A stretch of DNA of 64,000 nt from Clostridium beijerinckii (GCF_036699995.1 NZ_CP144906.1:74501-138500); one strand, 5' to 3'; shown: positions 1-8,766, numbered from the stretch's first letter. Made by a program: numbers and translations. The notes: a model not told the origin generated them from the letters alone.

Positions 1-281
1 ATTGCACAGCAACAGCTTATAGCAACCATTCTACTACAGCTACAGGGAGAACGCCTGTTAGAAATCAAGGTGGTATGAGTACGATTGCAGTAGATCCATC
101 CGTAATACCGCTAGGAAGTAAAGTATATGTGGAAGGGTATGGATATGCAATTGCATCAGATACAGGTGGTGCTATAAAGGGCGACAGAATTGACATATAC
201 CTTAATTCGTCAAATGAATGTGATTCATGGGGAAGAAGATCAGTTGATGTATTAGTAGTTGCTTACCCAGGGCAATGGTAA
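1..281 (+). CDS. 3D-domain cell-wall protein, C-terminal fragment (YabE/RpfB-like)
   Basis: The reading frame is open from base 3 to the stop at 279-281, so this is the 3' end of a gene cut by the window edge. The visible part starts CTATAYSNHS and continues through TATG, IAVDPSVIPLG, VYVEGYGYAIASDTGG and KGDRIDIYL, which is the complete 3D (Asp-Asp-Asp) domain. The domain has a double-psi barrel fold and is related to lytic transglycosylases such as MltA. In Firmicutes a protein of this type (YabE: DUF348, G5 and 3D domains) lies just upstream of rnmV and ksgA, as here, so the missing N-terminus probably carries those domains. Likely role: secreted peptidoglycan remodelling. A hairpin terminator follows. 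Confidence 0.85.
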   Translation, partial: CTATAYSNHSTTATGRTPVRNQGGMSTIAVDPSVIPLGSKVYVEGYGYAIASDTGGAIKGDRIDIYLNSSNECDSWGRRSVDVLVVAYPGQW

Positions 282-290
282 GCTATTTTA

Positions 291-320
291 AGAGATAACA
301 GATGTTATCTCTATTTTTTT
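291..320 (+). terminator. Rho-independent terminator of the 3D-domain gene
   Basis: AGAGATAACA (291-300) and TGTTATCTCT (303-312) are perfectly complementary and are followed by ATTTTTTT. It lies ten bases after the stop codon. Confidence 0.85.
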
Positions 321-442
321 CTTTGAATTTGTGGATGTTTTATCATATTATTAGAAATGAGATAAAATAAATTAAGGGCTATTTTATGATATAAATATAT
401 TAACGTATAAAGTAATTATTAATAAAGAAAGGAAGTAACGTA

Positions 443-1000
443 TTGATAAAAGAAGTAATAGTCGTTGAGGGCAGAGATGACGTTGATGCTGTAAAGAAAG
501 CTATAGATGCAGAAATAATTGCTGTAGGAGGATTTGGCATAAATGCAAAAGTCATAGCAAGAATACAGGAGGCCCAAAAAAGAAAAGGTGTAATTGTATT
601 AACAGATCCAGATTTTGCAGGGGAAAAAATAAGAAGAATAATAGCAAAAAGAGTTAAAGGGATAAAACATGCATATATTGCAAAAGAAGATGGACTTAAG
701 AATGGAGATATTGGAGTAGAAAATGCATGCCCAGAAGTTATTTTGAAAGCACTTGAAATGGCAAAGATAACACAAGAAGAAAAACAAGAATTTTTTACTA
801 TGCAGGATATGTTTTATTTCAAGCTTACCGGAGATAACACTTCAAAGATTAGAAGAAATATGCTTGGTAAGTTATTAGGGATAGGTTATGGAAATGCGGC
901 ACAGATGGTTTCTAGATTAAATAATTACGGAATAACTAAAGAAGAATTTACTAATGCTATAAAAGAAATAGAAAAACAATTGGAAGTAGGTAAGAAATAA
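443..1000 (+). CDS. rnmV: Ribonuclease M5 (5S rRNA maturation)
   Basis: RNase M5 makes the final double-strand cuts that release mature 5S rRNA from its precursor in low-GC Gram-positives. The protein has 185 residues, the usual length. An N-terminal TOPRIM domain is visible: the catalytic Glu lies in VIVVEGRDD (residues 5-13) and the metal-binding Asp pair in LTDPDFAG (about 52-59). The start is TTG at 443, preceded by GAAAGGAAG at 427-435. The stop codon abuts the ksgA start with no spacer, so the two genes should be one transcript and translationally coupled; rnmV-ksgA is a conserved Firmicute pair. Confidence 0.95.
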   Translation: MIKEVIVVEGRDDVDAVKKAIDAEIIAVGGFGINAKVIARIQEAQKRKGVIVLTDPDFAGEKIRRIIAKRVKGIKHAYIAKEDGLKNGDIGVENACPEVILKALEMAKITQEEKQEFFTMQDMFYFKLTGDNTSKIRRNMLGKLLGIGYGNAAQMVSRLNNYGITKEEFTNAIKEIEKQLEVGKK

Positions 1001-1846
1001 ATGGATTTAAAAGATATAAAAACTCAGGAACTAGTCAAAAAATATAATTTTAAGTTCTCAAAAAGCCTTGGGCAAAATTTCTTAGTTGATGATTCTGTTC
1101 TTGATGATATAGTTAACGGAGCAGAAGTTAACAATGAGGATTTTATTATAGAGATTGGACCAGGTGTAGGTACACTTACTGCTCAACTTTTGATGAAAGC
1201 TAAAAAGGTAACATCTATTGAATTAGATAATGATTTAATTCCGATACTTGAGCAAGAGTTGGGGGAAAATGAGAATTTTAGTTTAATACATAAAGATGCA
1301 CTTAAAGTGGATTTCAATGAACTTATTGGAGATGAGAAAAGTGTTAAGCTTGTAGCAAATCTTCCATACTATGTTACAACCCCTATAATAGTTAAGCTTC
1401 TAAAAGGTGGATATAATTTCAAATCATTAACTATAATGATTCAAAAGGAAGTTGCAGAGAGAATTAATGCTGAACCTAATTGTAAGGAATATGGTGCATT
1501 GTCGGTTTTAGTTCAGTATTATTGTAATACAGACATAATAAGGAAGGTACCACCAACTTGCTTTATTCCTAGACCAAAGGTTGAATCTATAGTAATAAGA
1601 TTAGATAGATTAGATGAACCAAGAGTTAAAACTAAGGATATCAATATTATGTTTGAGATTGTAAGAGCAGGTTTCAATATGAGAAGAAAAACTCTATGGA
1701 ATGCAGCAAAAACATTAAAAGTAGATAAAGAAAAATTAGAAGAAGCATTTAAAAAATCAGGAATTGATCCTAAGAGAAGGGCTGAAACATTAACACTAGA
1801 AGAATTTGCGGTTTTATCAGATTGCATATATGATATAAGAAACTAA
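1001..1846 (+). CDS. rsmA: 16S rRNA dimethyladenosine transferase (KsgA/RsmA)
   Basis: It dimethylates two adjacent adenosines in helix 45 near the 3' end of 16S rRNA during late 30S assembly; loss gives kasugamycin resistance. The protein has 281 residues. N-terminal SAM-binding Rossmann fold: [20 protein letters not shown] (motif I) and the [10 protein letters not shown] motif IV typical of the family. The C-terminal part has [13 protein letters not shown] and [15 protein letters not shown] follows the rnmV stop directly. A terminator seven bases after the stop closes the operon. Confidence 0.96.
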   Translation: MDLKDIKTQELVKKYNFKFSKSLGQNFLVDDSVLDDIVNGAEVNNEDFIIEIGPGVGTLTAQLLMKAKKVTSIELDNDLIPILEQELGENENFSLIHKDALKVDFNELIGDEKSVKLVANLPYYVTTPIIVKLLKGGYNFKSLTIMIQKEVAERINAEPNCKEYGALSVLVQYYCNTDIIRKVPPTCFIPRPKVESIVIRLDRLDEPRVKTKDINIMFEIVRAGFNMRRKTLWNAAKTLKVDKEKLEEAFKKSGIDPKRRAETLTLEEFAVLSDCIYDIRN

Positions 1847-1852
1847 AAGGTT

Positions 1853-1893
1853 GAGAATGAGTAATTATTGAATTATTCATTCTCTATTTTTTA
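1853..1893 (+). terminator. Terminator of rnmV-ksgA
   Basis: GAGAATGA (1853-1860) pairs with TCATTCTC (1877-1884); the stem continues inward with AT and one G-U pair to about 14 bp, and is followed by TATTTTTTAG. Confidence 0.85.
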
Positions 1894-2015
1894 GTTTCTA
1901 TTAAATTTGCTGTGCTGCGTAGAGTATGAAAATATAGAAAAGTATTAGTTAAATCATAATTCTAATTTCCAAACATATACTATATGGAATAAATATATGT
2001 GGAGGGAATATAGGG

Positions 2016-4283
2016 TTGGCACACAACAAATTGTATAGAAACTTTATAATATTACAAGAAGATGAAAGAGGATATTCTCAATCTAATGATAAAGCTTTGT
2101 CTGGATATGCTAAGGTGGAGGCCAAAGGTGATAAATGCAAAATCTCATTTTATGCGCAAAACCTTAGGCAGGAAGATAATTATTCCATGGTACTTATATG
2201 TTGTAAGAAGGATTTAAAACAATTAATTGATATTGGACCTTTAGCAATAAATGAAGTCGGAAAGGGAGATACTAGCAAAGAATATTATGTAAATAACATA
2301 GCTGGTCTTGGAATATCTTATGAAAAAATATCTGGTGCTGCTATATGCAGGGTCAAAGATAACGAAACAGAGTTTGTGATGCATGGCTTTATGAATGGAG
2401 AAGAATCTGCTGATAATTGGAGAAAGTTTAAGATTATAAAAGTTGATTCTAGGAAATCTGTTGATAAAACAACATTACAAACTAAGGATAAAGAAAATTT
2501 GACTGTAAGTACACCAAGTAAAATTATAGCTCAGTCAGATACAAAAGTGGATGAATTAATAAAGGCACCTAAATTACAAGATGAATCAGTTGAACGAAAA
2601 AAAGATGAGATTGATCTTCAACCTAAAGCGAACATAGAATCTAAAGTTGAAGATAAACAAAATAGGATTCCAGAAGATCATCAAAACATAACTGAAACTA
2701 TAGATAATTTAGATGAGGAAAGAAACAAGAATAAAGAGATCAAAAAATGTGAGAAAGATTATAAACATGACAAGTGCGACAAGCATGATAAAGAAGATAA
2801 ATATGATAAGTGCGATAAACACGACAAATGTGACAAAGAAGATAAATACGATAAGTGCGATAAACATGACAAATGCGATAAAGAGGATAAATACGATAAG
2901 TGCGATAAACATGACAAATGTGATAAAGAGAGTAAATATGATAAGTGCGATAAACACGACAAATGTGATAAAGAGGATAAATACGATAAGTGCGATAAAT
3001 ATGACAAATGTGATAAGGAAGACAAATACGATAAATATGATAAATGGGATAAAGATGAAAAATATAATAAGTTTGATAAATATGATAAACATGATGAGTA
3101 TGACTATTTCGAAAAAGAAGAAGATATGGATGATGTTATTGGTAAAATAGCTAAGAAATTAGATACTTATGATGGGGTAATAGATCTAAAAGTAAGTCAT
3201 CACATGTATGAGGATGTTATAATATATGGATTCATAAAGGATAAGAAGAATCATAATTCTAAATGGAAGAAATTCAAATTAGAAAAGAAATGTAGAAATG
3301 AAAATCAGGATATAGATAATGTGCAAGTTAGCTCTAGAAGAATAGAAGAAAACTTTAAATTGGATAAATTAAATAACGTAGATACATCAGATAGAATGGA
3401 CATAATAGATTTCGATGAATATGAAAATAATATTCAACAAGGAAATTTAGGTGGAGCCACAGGAGCAAATGATACATCTACGATGAATACGACTGGTGCA
3501 GGGGATACTACTGGTGTAGGGGAGTCTATGGAGCAAGGCAACTCAAATACTGGAATGAGCCAAGTTGATACAGGAACAATGTGGCAACCATGGTCAGGGA
3601 ACTCGGCAAATCAGACTAGCGCAGGAGGTATGAACCAGACAGGCACTAATACTGTAGCAGATCAAACATCATCAAATACTGGAATGAATCAAATGAACAC
3701 AGGAACAATGTGGCAACCATGGTCAGGTGGAACAATGAATCAGACAGGAACAATGGGACAGCCAGAGACTAGCGGTGAAACTGGAGGCATGGGACAGCTA
3801 GACTTAAATATGGGAGATACATCAAATGAAAATAATAATAATCAAAATACTTCAAATCAGGGATTCACTATAAGTGGAGATATAGGTAAGTATTTTGAGA
3901 AGTTAGCACAAGATTTTAAACCGTTTATTGGAAAATTAAATGATATAAACTTCTGTAAGTGGTATAAAATCATTGTAAATGGTATAGAAGATTTATCAAA
4001 TGATTCAAATTATAACAAATATACATTAGCATATTATCCAATGTTAAATTATTATCCTTACATTAGTAAAACAGGACATTTCTTATTAGGATATAAATGC
4101 AATAAAGATGGAGAAATGCAATATATTATATATGCAATACCAGGAAGCAAAGAAAAAAATGATCAACCATATGGTGGAAGAACAGGTTTCGTAACATGGA
4201 CTAATGATAGTAATAATAGCCAAGGATATTGGTTAATGTTCTATGATTTTAAAAATTCTTCAATCGTAATTCCAGCAAGATAG
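2016..4283 (+). CDS. Unrecognised 755-residue protein with Lys/Asp/Cys/His tandem repeat
   Basis: I do not recognise this family. The start is TTG at 2016 after GGAGGG at 2001-2006. Visible regions: a folded-looking N-terminal part (1-145) without signal peptide; a charged linker (150-249); a low-complexity block (250-365) whose core is five near-perfect copies of the 15-mer KYDKCDKHDKCDKED (262-336); a short block (about 370-425) ending YGFIKDKKNHNSKWKKFKL, which echoes MHGFMNGEESADNWRKFKI at the end of the N-terminal part; a Gly/Thr/Asn/Gln-rich block (475-615) with two MWQPWSG motifs (from 522 and 565); and a Tyr/Trp-rich C-terminal domain (621-755). It sits where other Firmicutes carry the sporulation gene yabG, so a spore-coat or surface role is possible but only inferred. 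The next gene starts 11 bases downstream. Confidence 0.85.
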   Translation: MAHNKLYRNFIILQEDERGYSQSNDKALSGYAKVEAKGDKCKISFYAQNLRQEDNYSMVLICCKKDLKQLIDIGPLAINEVGKGDTSKEYYVNNIAGLGISYEKISGAAICRVKDNETEFVMHGFMNGEESADNWRKFKIIKVDSRKSVDKTTLQTKDKENLTVSTPSKIIAQSDTKVDELIKAPKLQDESVERKKDEIDLQPKANIESKVEDKQNRIPEDHQNITETIDNLDEERNKNKEIKKCEKDYKHDKCDKHDKEDKYDKCDKHDKCDKEDKYDKCDKHDKCDKEDKYDKCDKHDKCDKESKYDKCDKHDKCDKEDKYDKCDKYDKCDKEDKYDKYDKWDKDEKYNKFDKYDKHDEYDYFEKEEDMDDVIGKIAKKLDTYDGVIDLKVSHHMYEDVIIYGFIKDKKNHNSKWKKFKLEKKCRNENQDIDNVQVSSRRIEENFKLDKLNNVDTSDRMDIIDFDEYENNIQQGNLGGATGANDTSTMNTTGAGDTTGVGESMEQGNSNTGMSQVDTGTMWQPWSGNSANQTSAGGMNQTGTNTVADQTSSNTGMNQMNTGTMWQPWSGGTMNQTGTMGQPETSGETGGMGQLDLNMGDTSNENNNNQNTSNQGFTISGDIGKYFEKLAQDFKPFIGKLNDINFCKWYKIIVNGIEDLSNDSNYNKYTLAYYPMLNYYPYISKTGHFLLGYKCNKDGEMQYIIYAIPGSKEKNDQPYGGRTGFVTWTNDSNNSQGYWLMFYDFKNSSIVIPAR
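2799..3023 (+). repeat. Coding minisatellite, five 45-bp units
   Basis: Five consecutive 45-bp units each encode KYDKCDKHDKCDKED with single-residue changes (ED to ES in unit 3, KHD to KYD in unit 5). A partial unit precedes it and degenerate DKY/DKW units run to about 3110. Copies differ mainly at third codon positions, so the peptide is better conserved than the DNA. Confidence 0.9.
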
Positions 4284-4294
4284 AGAACATTGTT

Positions 4295-4867
4295 ATGAAT
4301 AAGAAGCAGTTGATTGTTACGTCAATATTGTTATCATTGATGTTGATACTGGTCATAACCCAGGGCTTCTTTAAAGAAAATTTCGAACAGGTAATTCTTA
4401 TGGATCAGGGAATAAGCAAATTTAAAGAATATTCTTTTGACGAGAATAAATATGTTATATCTCTGCCAAGTGAATGGAATGTGGAGGAAAAAGAAAGTAA
4501 AGGGCAATATGTGAGTTATGAATTAGATTTTAAAGACAAAAATAATAAGCTTACTGGTTTATTGCAAGTAGTAAATACAAAAGAGGATATAAACGTGTTT
4601 GCAGAAAAAGATTTAAATAGTCAATGCCTAGAATATTATAATTCAGAATTAACACCTTTTAAAAATTCCTATAATTCAGGAGTATTAGTTAAATATGAAA
4701 CAAAAGTAAAGAATGGGTATGATTTTAATAATGAATGCTATTATCTAAATTTAGAAGAAGGTAAAACAGCAAAGATATTATTTAATCTTAAGTCAAAGGA
4801 TTATAAGGATAATATGAAGACTATTTTAAATACGATTATTTCAAGTATTAAATCATCTCAAAGTTGA
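4295..4867 (+). CDS. Membrane-anchored or secreted hypothetical protein (190 aa)
   Basis: Function not recognised. Residues 4-22 (KQLIVTSILLSLMLILVIT) form one hydrophobic segment with Lys residues before it and no lipobox cysteine, so it is an uncleaved anchor or signal peptide with the rest outside the cell. The extracellular part contains YVISLPSEWNVEEK, resembling the start of small mixed alpha/beta domains in secreted Firmicute proteins, and alternating strands to residue 180. ATG lies 11 bases after the upstream stop, with only a weak Shine-Dalgarno site, so it is probably translated together with the repeat protein. No clear terminator follows. Confidence 0.7.
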   Translation: MNKKQLIVTSILLSLMLILVITQGFFKENFEQVILMDQGISKFKEYSFDENKYVISLPSEWNVEEKESKGQYVSYELDFKDKNNKLTGLLQVVNTKEDINVFAEKDLNSQCLEYYNSELTPFKNSYNSGVLVKYETKVKNGYDFNNECYYLNLEEGKTAKILFNLKSKDYKDNMKTILNTIISSIKSSQS

Positions 4868-5023
4868 AATTAACCAATTTATTGTATATAAAGTTTTCTG
4901 GATCATAAGTGGTTGATGTGAAAAGATTACATTATATGCTTAATATAAAACATATAATTGTATGAATGTTGAGTTGATGAGTTAAATAAGATTTGCCAAG
5001 GATAAGCATAAGTATTATAATTT

Positions 5024-5064
5024 AAGTATCAAGGAGAGGCCAGGATAGCTTCTCCTTGATACTT
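5024..5064 (+). other. 14-bp perfect hairpin in the lgt leader
   Basis: AAGTATCAAGGAGA (5024-5037) pairs perfectly with TCTCCTTGATACTT (5051-5064) around a 13-base loop. Only ATTTGACG follows, not a T-run, and the lgt ribosome-binding site TTTGGAGG lies 9-15 bases further on. It may be a weak terminator for the upstream genes or a leader element of lgt. Confidence 0.6.
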
Positions 5065-5086
5065 ATTTGACGTTTGGAGGCGAGCA

Positions 5087-5857
5087 ATGAGGATAATACT
5101 ATTTGAGATATTTGGGATACAGATAAAGAGTTATGGATTAATGATTGCAATTGGAATAATAGTTGCAGCTGCTATATTTATAAATAAAGGAAAGAAAAAA
5201 GGCTATGATGAGGATTCCTTATTAAATTTAGTAATTTTAGCTGTAATAGGTGGAGCACTTGGTGGAAAGGGATTATTTATATTAACTGAGATTAAAGATA
5301 TTATTAAAGAGCCAAGCATATTACTGAACTTTGGATATGGATTTGTTATATATGGTGCCATAGGTGGAGGAGCCTTGGCTATGTACTTATATTCTAGGAA
5401 AAAGTCTTGGAACATTGTTGAAATGTTGGATATGACGGTTCCAGGTCTTGCAATAGCCCAAGGTTTTGGTAGAGTTGGATGTTTTCTGGCTGGATGTTGT
5501 TATGGAGCAGAAACCAAGTTACCAATAGGCGTTACATTTCCAAAGGGATCTTTAGCACCAGCTGGAATACACGTGCATCCAACGCAAATTTATTCATCAA
5601 TATTTGACTTTTTGTTAGGATTTATGCTTTTGTACTATAGTAAGAAAGAAAAACAAAAAGGAAAAATAGTGGGACTATATTTAATAGTATATAGTATAGG
5701 TAGATTTTTAGTAGAGTTTTTAAGGGATGATCCAAGAGGGAATATCGGGATTCTATCAACATCACAATTTATCGCAATATTTACTTTGGTGATTGGTATT
5801 GTTGTATTTAATAACCATAGGATTTTCAAAGGAGCGAAGAAGAACAGTGAGAAATAG
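5087..5857 (+). CDS. lgt: Prolipoprotein diacylglyceryl transferase
   Basis: Lgt moves the diacylglyceryl group of phosphatidylglycerol onto the lipobox cysteine of prolipoproteins in the cytoplasmic membrane. The protein has 256 residues and about seven hydrophobic helices. Family marks: IKSYGLMIAIGI near the N-terminus, YGFVIYGAIGGG, QGFGRVGCFLAGCCYG (the Lgt signature with the essential Arg), HPTQIYSS and GRFLVEFLRDD. ATG at 5087 follows GGAGGCGAGCA. The end overlaps the start of a lipoprotein gene, whose product is a likely substrate. Confidence 0.97.
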   Translation: MRIILFEIFGIQIKSYGLMIAIGIIVAAAIFINKGKKKGYDEDSLLNLVILAVIGGALGGKGLFILTEIKDIIKEPSILLNFGYGFVIYGAIGGGALAMYLYSRKKSWNIVEMLDMTVPGLAIAQGFGRVGCFLAGCCYGAETKLPIGVTFPKGSLAPAGIHVHPTQIYSSIFDFLLGFMLLYYSKKEKQKGKIVGLYLIVYSIGRFLVEFLRDDPRGNIGILSTSQFIAIFTLVIGIVVFNNHRIFKGAKKNSEK

Positions 5858-6683
5858 TAAGTTTTTAACAATAGTTTTACCATTGGTAGTAGTCTCTAGT
5901 ATGATGCTCTCAGGGTGTAGCTTCATTGATAATATAGAAGTTAAAATGAATCTTAAAAATCAACAATTTGATTATATAAAGCAAAATAAAGTCGATAAAA
6001 TTATCATACAAAGTGTTAGAGATAGTGGATTTAGGTTTGTAGTTAACGATCCTAAAGCCATAGAAGACATTTACAAGATTTTATCAGATGGAAGTGAAGT
6101 TTCAAAGAAAAGCTCATTAGATCCAGATTATATTTTTGAGGTGTGCATTGGAGATGAAGTGAGAAAGTATCAGTATGTAGTTGGAGCTAACGAACATGGG
6201 ACAGGAAACTTTTATGATGACGATAAGGCATTTTCAGTACCTAAAAATTTAGAGAATACAATAATGCAAAATCTTTCATTCATAAGAAAGCCAAGAGACT
6301 TTAATTATATATACTATCAATCAATATTAAAAGTTATTGATAAGAAAAAAGAAAGTTTATCCAACGGAAACAAAGTTGGAGTGAACATAGCTGGAGATAC
6401 AGATTGTTTGAAATACATATTTTCTGTGGATTTAGAAGATTTTAAGAAAAGTTTGAACAAAACTTTACCTAGTGTTGATTTAGTAAATAATAATTATGAA
6501 GATTTTGATACAATAATTAAAGTGAAAAATAGAGGATATAATAGTACTGTTTTCAAAACACTAATAACAGTAGATAATAAAAAGGATAATTCCTTTGAAA
6601 GCTATTATATAACAGCAGAATATAATTATAAAGACTGGGATATTAAAATAAGTGAGCCTAATAAAACCCCACAAGATTGGTAA
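5847..6683 (+). CDS. Putative lipoprotein of unknown function
   Basis: I chose GTG at 5847 rather than the longer open frame from 5793: AAAGGAG lies at 5828-5834, and this start puts a normal signal peptide at the N-terminus (RNSKFL, then a hydrophobic stretch, then MMLSGC lipobox). The start lies 11 bases inside lgt, so the genes are translationally coupled. The mature part (about 250 residues) is hydrophilic, with VDKIIIQSVRDSGFRFVVNDPKAI and a C-terminal YYITAEYNYKDWDIKISEP. No enzyme motif was recognised. Likely an extracytoplasmic membrane-anchored protein. Confidence 0.75.
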   Translation: MRNSKFLTIVLPLVVVSSMMLSGCSFIDNIEVKMNLKNQQFDYIKQNKVDKIIIQSVRDSGFRFVVNDPKAIEDIYKILSDGSEVSKKSSLDPDYIFEVCIGDEVRKYQYVVGANEHGTGNFYDDDKAFSVPKNLENTIMQNLSFIRKPRDFNYIYYQSILKVIDKKKESLSNGNKVGVNIAGDTDCLKYIFSVDLEDFKKSLNKTLPSVDLVNNNYEDFDTIIKVKNRGYNSTVFKTLITVDNKKDNSFESYYITAEYNYKDWDIKISEPNKTPQDW

Positions 6684-6701
6684 GCAAAGGAGCATATATA
6701 A

Positions 6702-7541
6702 ATGAGTTGTGAAAATTGTAAAAGTAAAGACACATGTCAATCTAAAGGAACAGGATGTAGTGAAGAAAGTTTAAAGTTAACATCCAGATATGGAAATATT
6801 AAAAATGTTATAGGTATTATAAGTGGAAAAGGTGGAGTTGGTAAATCAACTGTAACTGGAATGATGGCAAGTATGTTATCTAAGAAGGGATATAAAGTAG
6901 GAGTATTGGATGCAGATATTACAGGTCCATCTATGCCTAGATTTTTTGGAGTTAACAATAAAAGAGCTAAAATAATTCCATTAGAAAATGATATGGTAAA
7001 ATTTGAGCCAGTGGAAACAGAAAGCGGGATAAAAATAATTTCCATGAATCTTTTAACAGCAGTAGAAGATGAACCTGTAATCTGGAGAGGACCTGTAATT
7101 ACAGGGGTGTTAAAGCAGATGTTTGTAGAAACTAATTGGGAAGAGCTTGACTATTTACTTATAGATATGCCACCAGGTACAGGAGACATTGCTTTAACTG
7201 TAATGCAGGAATTTCCTATTGATGAAATTGTAATAGTTTCTACACCACAAGATATGGTGTCTATGATAGTCAAGAAAGTTGTTATTATGGCCCAAAAGAT
7301 AGGTGTAAAGATTAAGGGTGTAGTAGAGAACATGGCATATATAAACTGTCCAGATTGTGATAAAAAGATACGAGTATTTAGCAGAAAGTCATCAGAAGAA
7401 AATGCAGATTATCTTGGAATTCCTTTAATAGGAGAGCTACCAATTAATATTGAACTTACAGAAGCATTGGAGCAAGGAAAAGCAGAGGAATACGTTAAGG
7501 AGAATCCGCTATATTCACTGATATTTGAAGGATTATATTAA
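6702..7541 (+). CDS. Mrp/NBP35-family P-loop ATPase (Fe-S cluster carrier)
   Basis: Members of this family bind and pass on [4Fe-4S] clusters to apo-proteins. The 279-residue protein has a deviant Walker A IISGKGGVGKST (about 40-51), a DADITGPSMPR switch region, LLIDMPPGTGDI, and the CPDC pair (INCPDCDKKI) that holds a bridging cluster in Mrp dimers. It also has a cysteine-rich N-terminus: C3, C6, C12 and C19, reminiscent of the N-terminal cluster site of eukaryal and archaeal Nbp35 although the spacing differs. ATG follows AAAGGAG. A ferredoxin gene lies 130 bp downstream. Confidence 0.93.
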   Translation: MSCENCKSKDTCQSKGTGCSEESLKLTSRYGNIKNVIGIISGKGGVGKSTVTGMMASMLSKKGYKVGVLDADITGPSMPRFFGVNNKRAKIIPLENDMVKFEPVETESGIKIISMNLLTAVEDEPVIWRGPVITGVLKQMFVETNWEELDYLLIDMPPGTGDIALTVMQEFPIDEIVIVSTPQDMVSMIVKKVVIMAQKIGVKIKGVVENMAYINCPDCDKKIRVFSRKSSEENADYLGIPLIGELPINIELTEALEQGKAEEYVKENPLYSLIFEGLY

Positions 7542-7670
7542 TAGAAAACTTCTTTTCCTTATACTATATTTATTTCATTATTTTAAATTATATTATTAAA
7601 TATACATAACTTAATATTTCTTGGGAAATAATAAGTTTGTAATTTGATATTAGAGGAGATGAAGTAAACC

Positions 7671-7862
7671 ATGAAACCAAAAGTAGATAAAGATACTTGT
7701 ATAGCTTGTGGATTATGTCCATCTATATGTCCAGAGTGCTTTGACATGCAGGATGATGGAAAAGCAGGAGCTATAGTTGATGAAGTTCCAGAAGGTTGTG
7801 TAGATGAGGCAAAAGAAGCAGAAGAAAGCTGTCCAGTAAATGCAATTGAAATAGAAGAATAA
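7671..7862 (+). CDS. Small [4Fe-4S] ferredoxin
   Basis: A 63-residue soluble electron carrier. CIACGLCPSIC near residues 10-20 gives three cluster ligands, and the CPVNAI motif near residue 54 gives the fourth. C20 and the Cys in PEGCVDE could form the disulfide seen in single-cluster ferredoxins; the second CxxCxxCxxxC of 2[4Fe-4S] clostridial ferredoxin is absent. Strongly acidic, as is usual. ATG follows GAGGAGATGAAG. The gene is followed by a large bidirectional terminator. Confidence 0.93.
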   Translation: MKPKVDKDTCIACGLCPSICPECFDMQDDGKAGAIVDEVPEGCVDEAKEAEESCPVNAIEIEE

Positions 7863-7924
7863 AATTTAATTGCAAAATACAACTAAAACGTCTAAAATAA
7901 ATAATATTTATTTATTATTTGATC

Positions 7925-7977
7925 AAAAATAGGATTAATTTTGTTTTATAAAACAAAATTAATCCTATTTTTATTCT
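7925..7977. terminator. Bidirectional terminator, perfect 24-bp palindrome
   Basis: Bases 7925-7948 are the exact reverse complement of 7949-7972, with A-runs on the left and T-runs on the right, so it can terminate from either side. It lies between the convergent ferredoxin and thiT genes. Confidence 0.88.
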
Positions 7978-8083
7978 ATATGTTTTGCATTAATAAGCTT
8001 AAAACGCAGATAAGTGAAATGTTTAATTACTACGTAGAGCTTCGAAACTTAATTGTATATATATAAATTGTTTTATATAATAG

Positions 8084-8761
8084 TTAGTTTGAAATAGTAT
8101 TTACTGATGATGCATGAAATATTCTTTCTATAGGAAGAACAGCTAAAATTACTAAGCATATGATTCCTTCTATTCCAACCATAGGACCATTAACAAGCAA
8201 AGAATAAACTACTGGAGACATTCCTTCTGGGGCAAATGATCCAAAGAAAACTATACCAGAAATAAGATGACATAAAAATCTGACCAGTACTGCAATGCTT
8301 ACCCCAACTAACTTTCTTTGTTTGAAAAATCCGGCAAGACCTAATGCTGTAAAGGGCAATGGATAATCAAACAAAACTTGAACAGGATGTAGTATATATG
8401 GATCCAGTATTAAGGTTATTACACCATAAAGAAATCCTGTTAAACATCCAACTTCAGGACCATATATGAATGCTATGAGTAATACTGGTATCATGCTGCC
8501 TAAAGTTATGCTACCACCTTGAGGAAAATGATATAATCTTAGCATTTTTAATATAGTGGCTAACGCCAATGCTATACCAATCCTAGCAATTAGTTCTGGA
8601 GTGAATTTTATCTTTCTTGCCTTAGCTAATACTATAAGCAGTAAAATACATCCTAATAAAGTTATAATGGACATTGGACTTGCAAGAATGTCTTGAATGT
8701 TTTGTGAGAAATTCTGGAAAAGTTTGGAAAACTGTTCGATCCAATCATTAAAAATTGACAT
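8084..8761 (-). CDS. thiT: Thiamine ECF transporter substrate-binding subunit ThiT
   Basis: ThiT is the thiamine-binding S component of a group II ECF transporter; it needs EcfA/EcfA'/EcfT, which are not in this window. The 225-residue protein is mostly membrane helices. Family marks are GSITLGSMIPVLLIAFIYGPEVGC, FLYGVITL and HPVQVLFDYPLPFTALGLAG, the conserved ThiT region. It has an unusual extra N-terminal amphipathic stretch of about 30 residues (MSIFNDWIEQFSKLFQNF). ATG at 8761 follows AAGGAGG. A TPP riboswitch upstream on the same strand confirms thiamine control. Confidence 0.93.
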   Translation of the reverse strand: MSIFNDWIEQFSKLFQNFSQNIQDILASPMSIITLLGCILLLIVLAKARKIKFTPELIARIGIALALATILKMLRLYHFPQGGSITLGSMIPVLLIAFIYGPEVGCLTGFLYGVITLILDPYILHPVQVLFDYPLPFTALGLAGFFKQRKLVGVSIAVLVRFLCHLISGIVFFGSFAPEGMSPVVYSLLVNGPMVGIEGIICLVILAVLPIERIFHASSVNTISN

Positions 8762-8766
8762 AAAAA

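Noticed and set aside
2709..3150. Long open frames in other frames and on the minus strand across the repeat block (up to 145 codons)
   Set aside because: They arise because the 45-bp repeat is a multiple of three and lacks stops in several frames. They have no ribosome sites, and the predicted peptides are monotonous Ile/Phe/Leu or Ser repeats.
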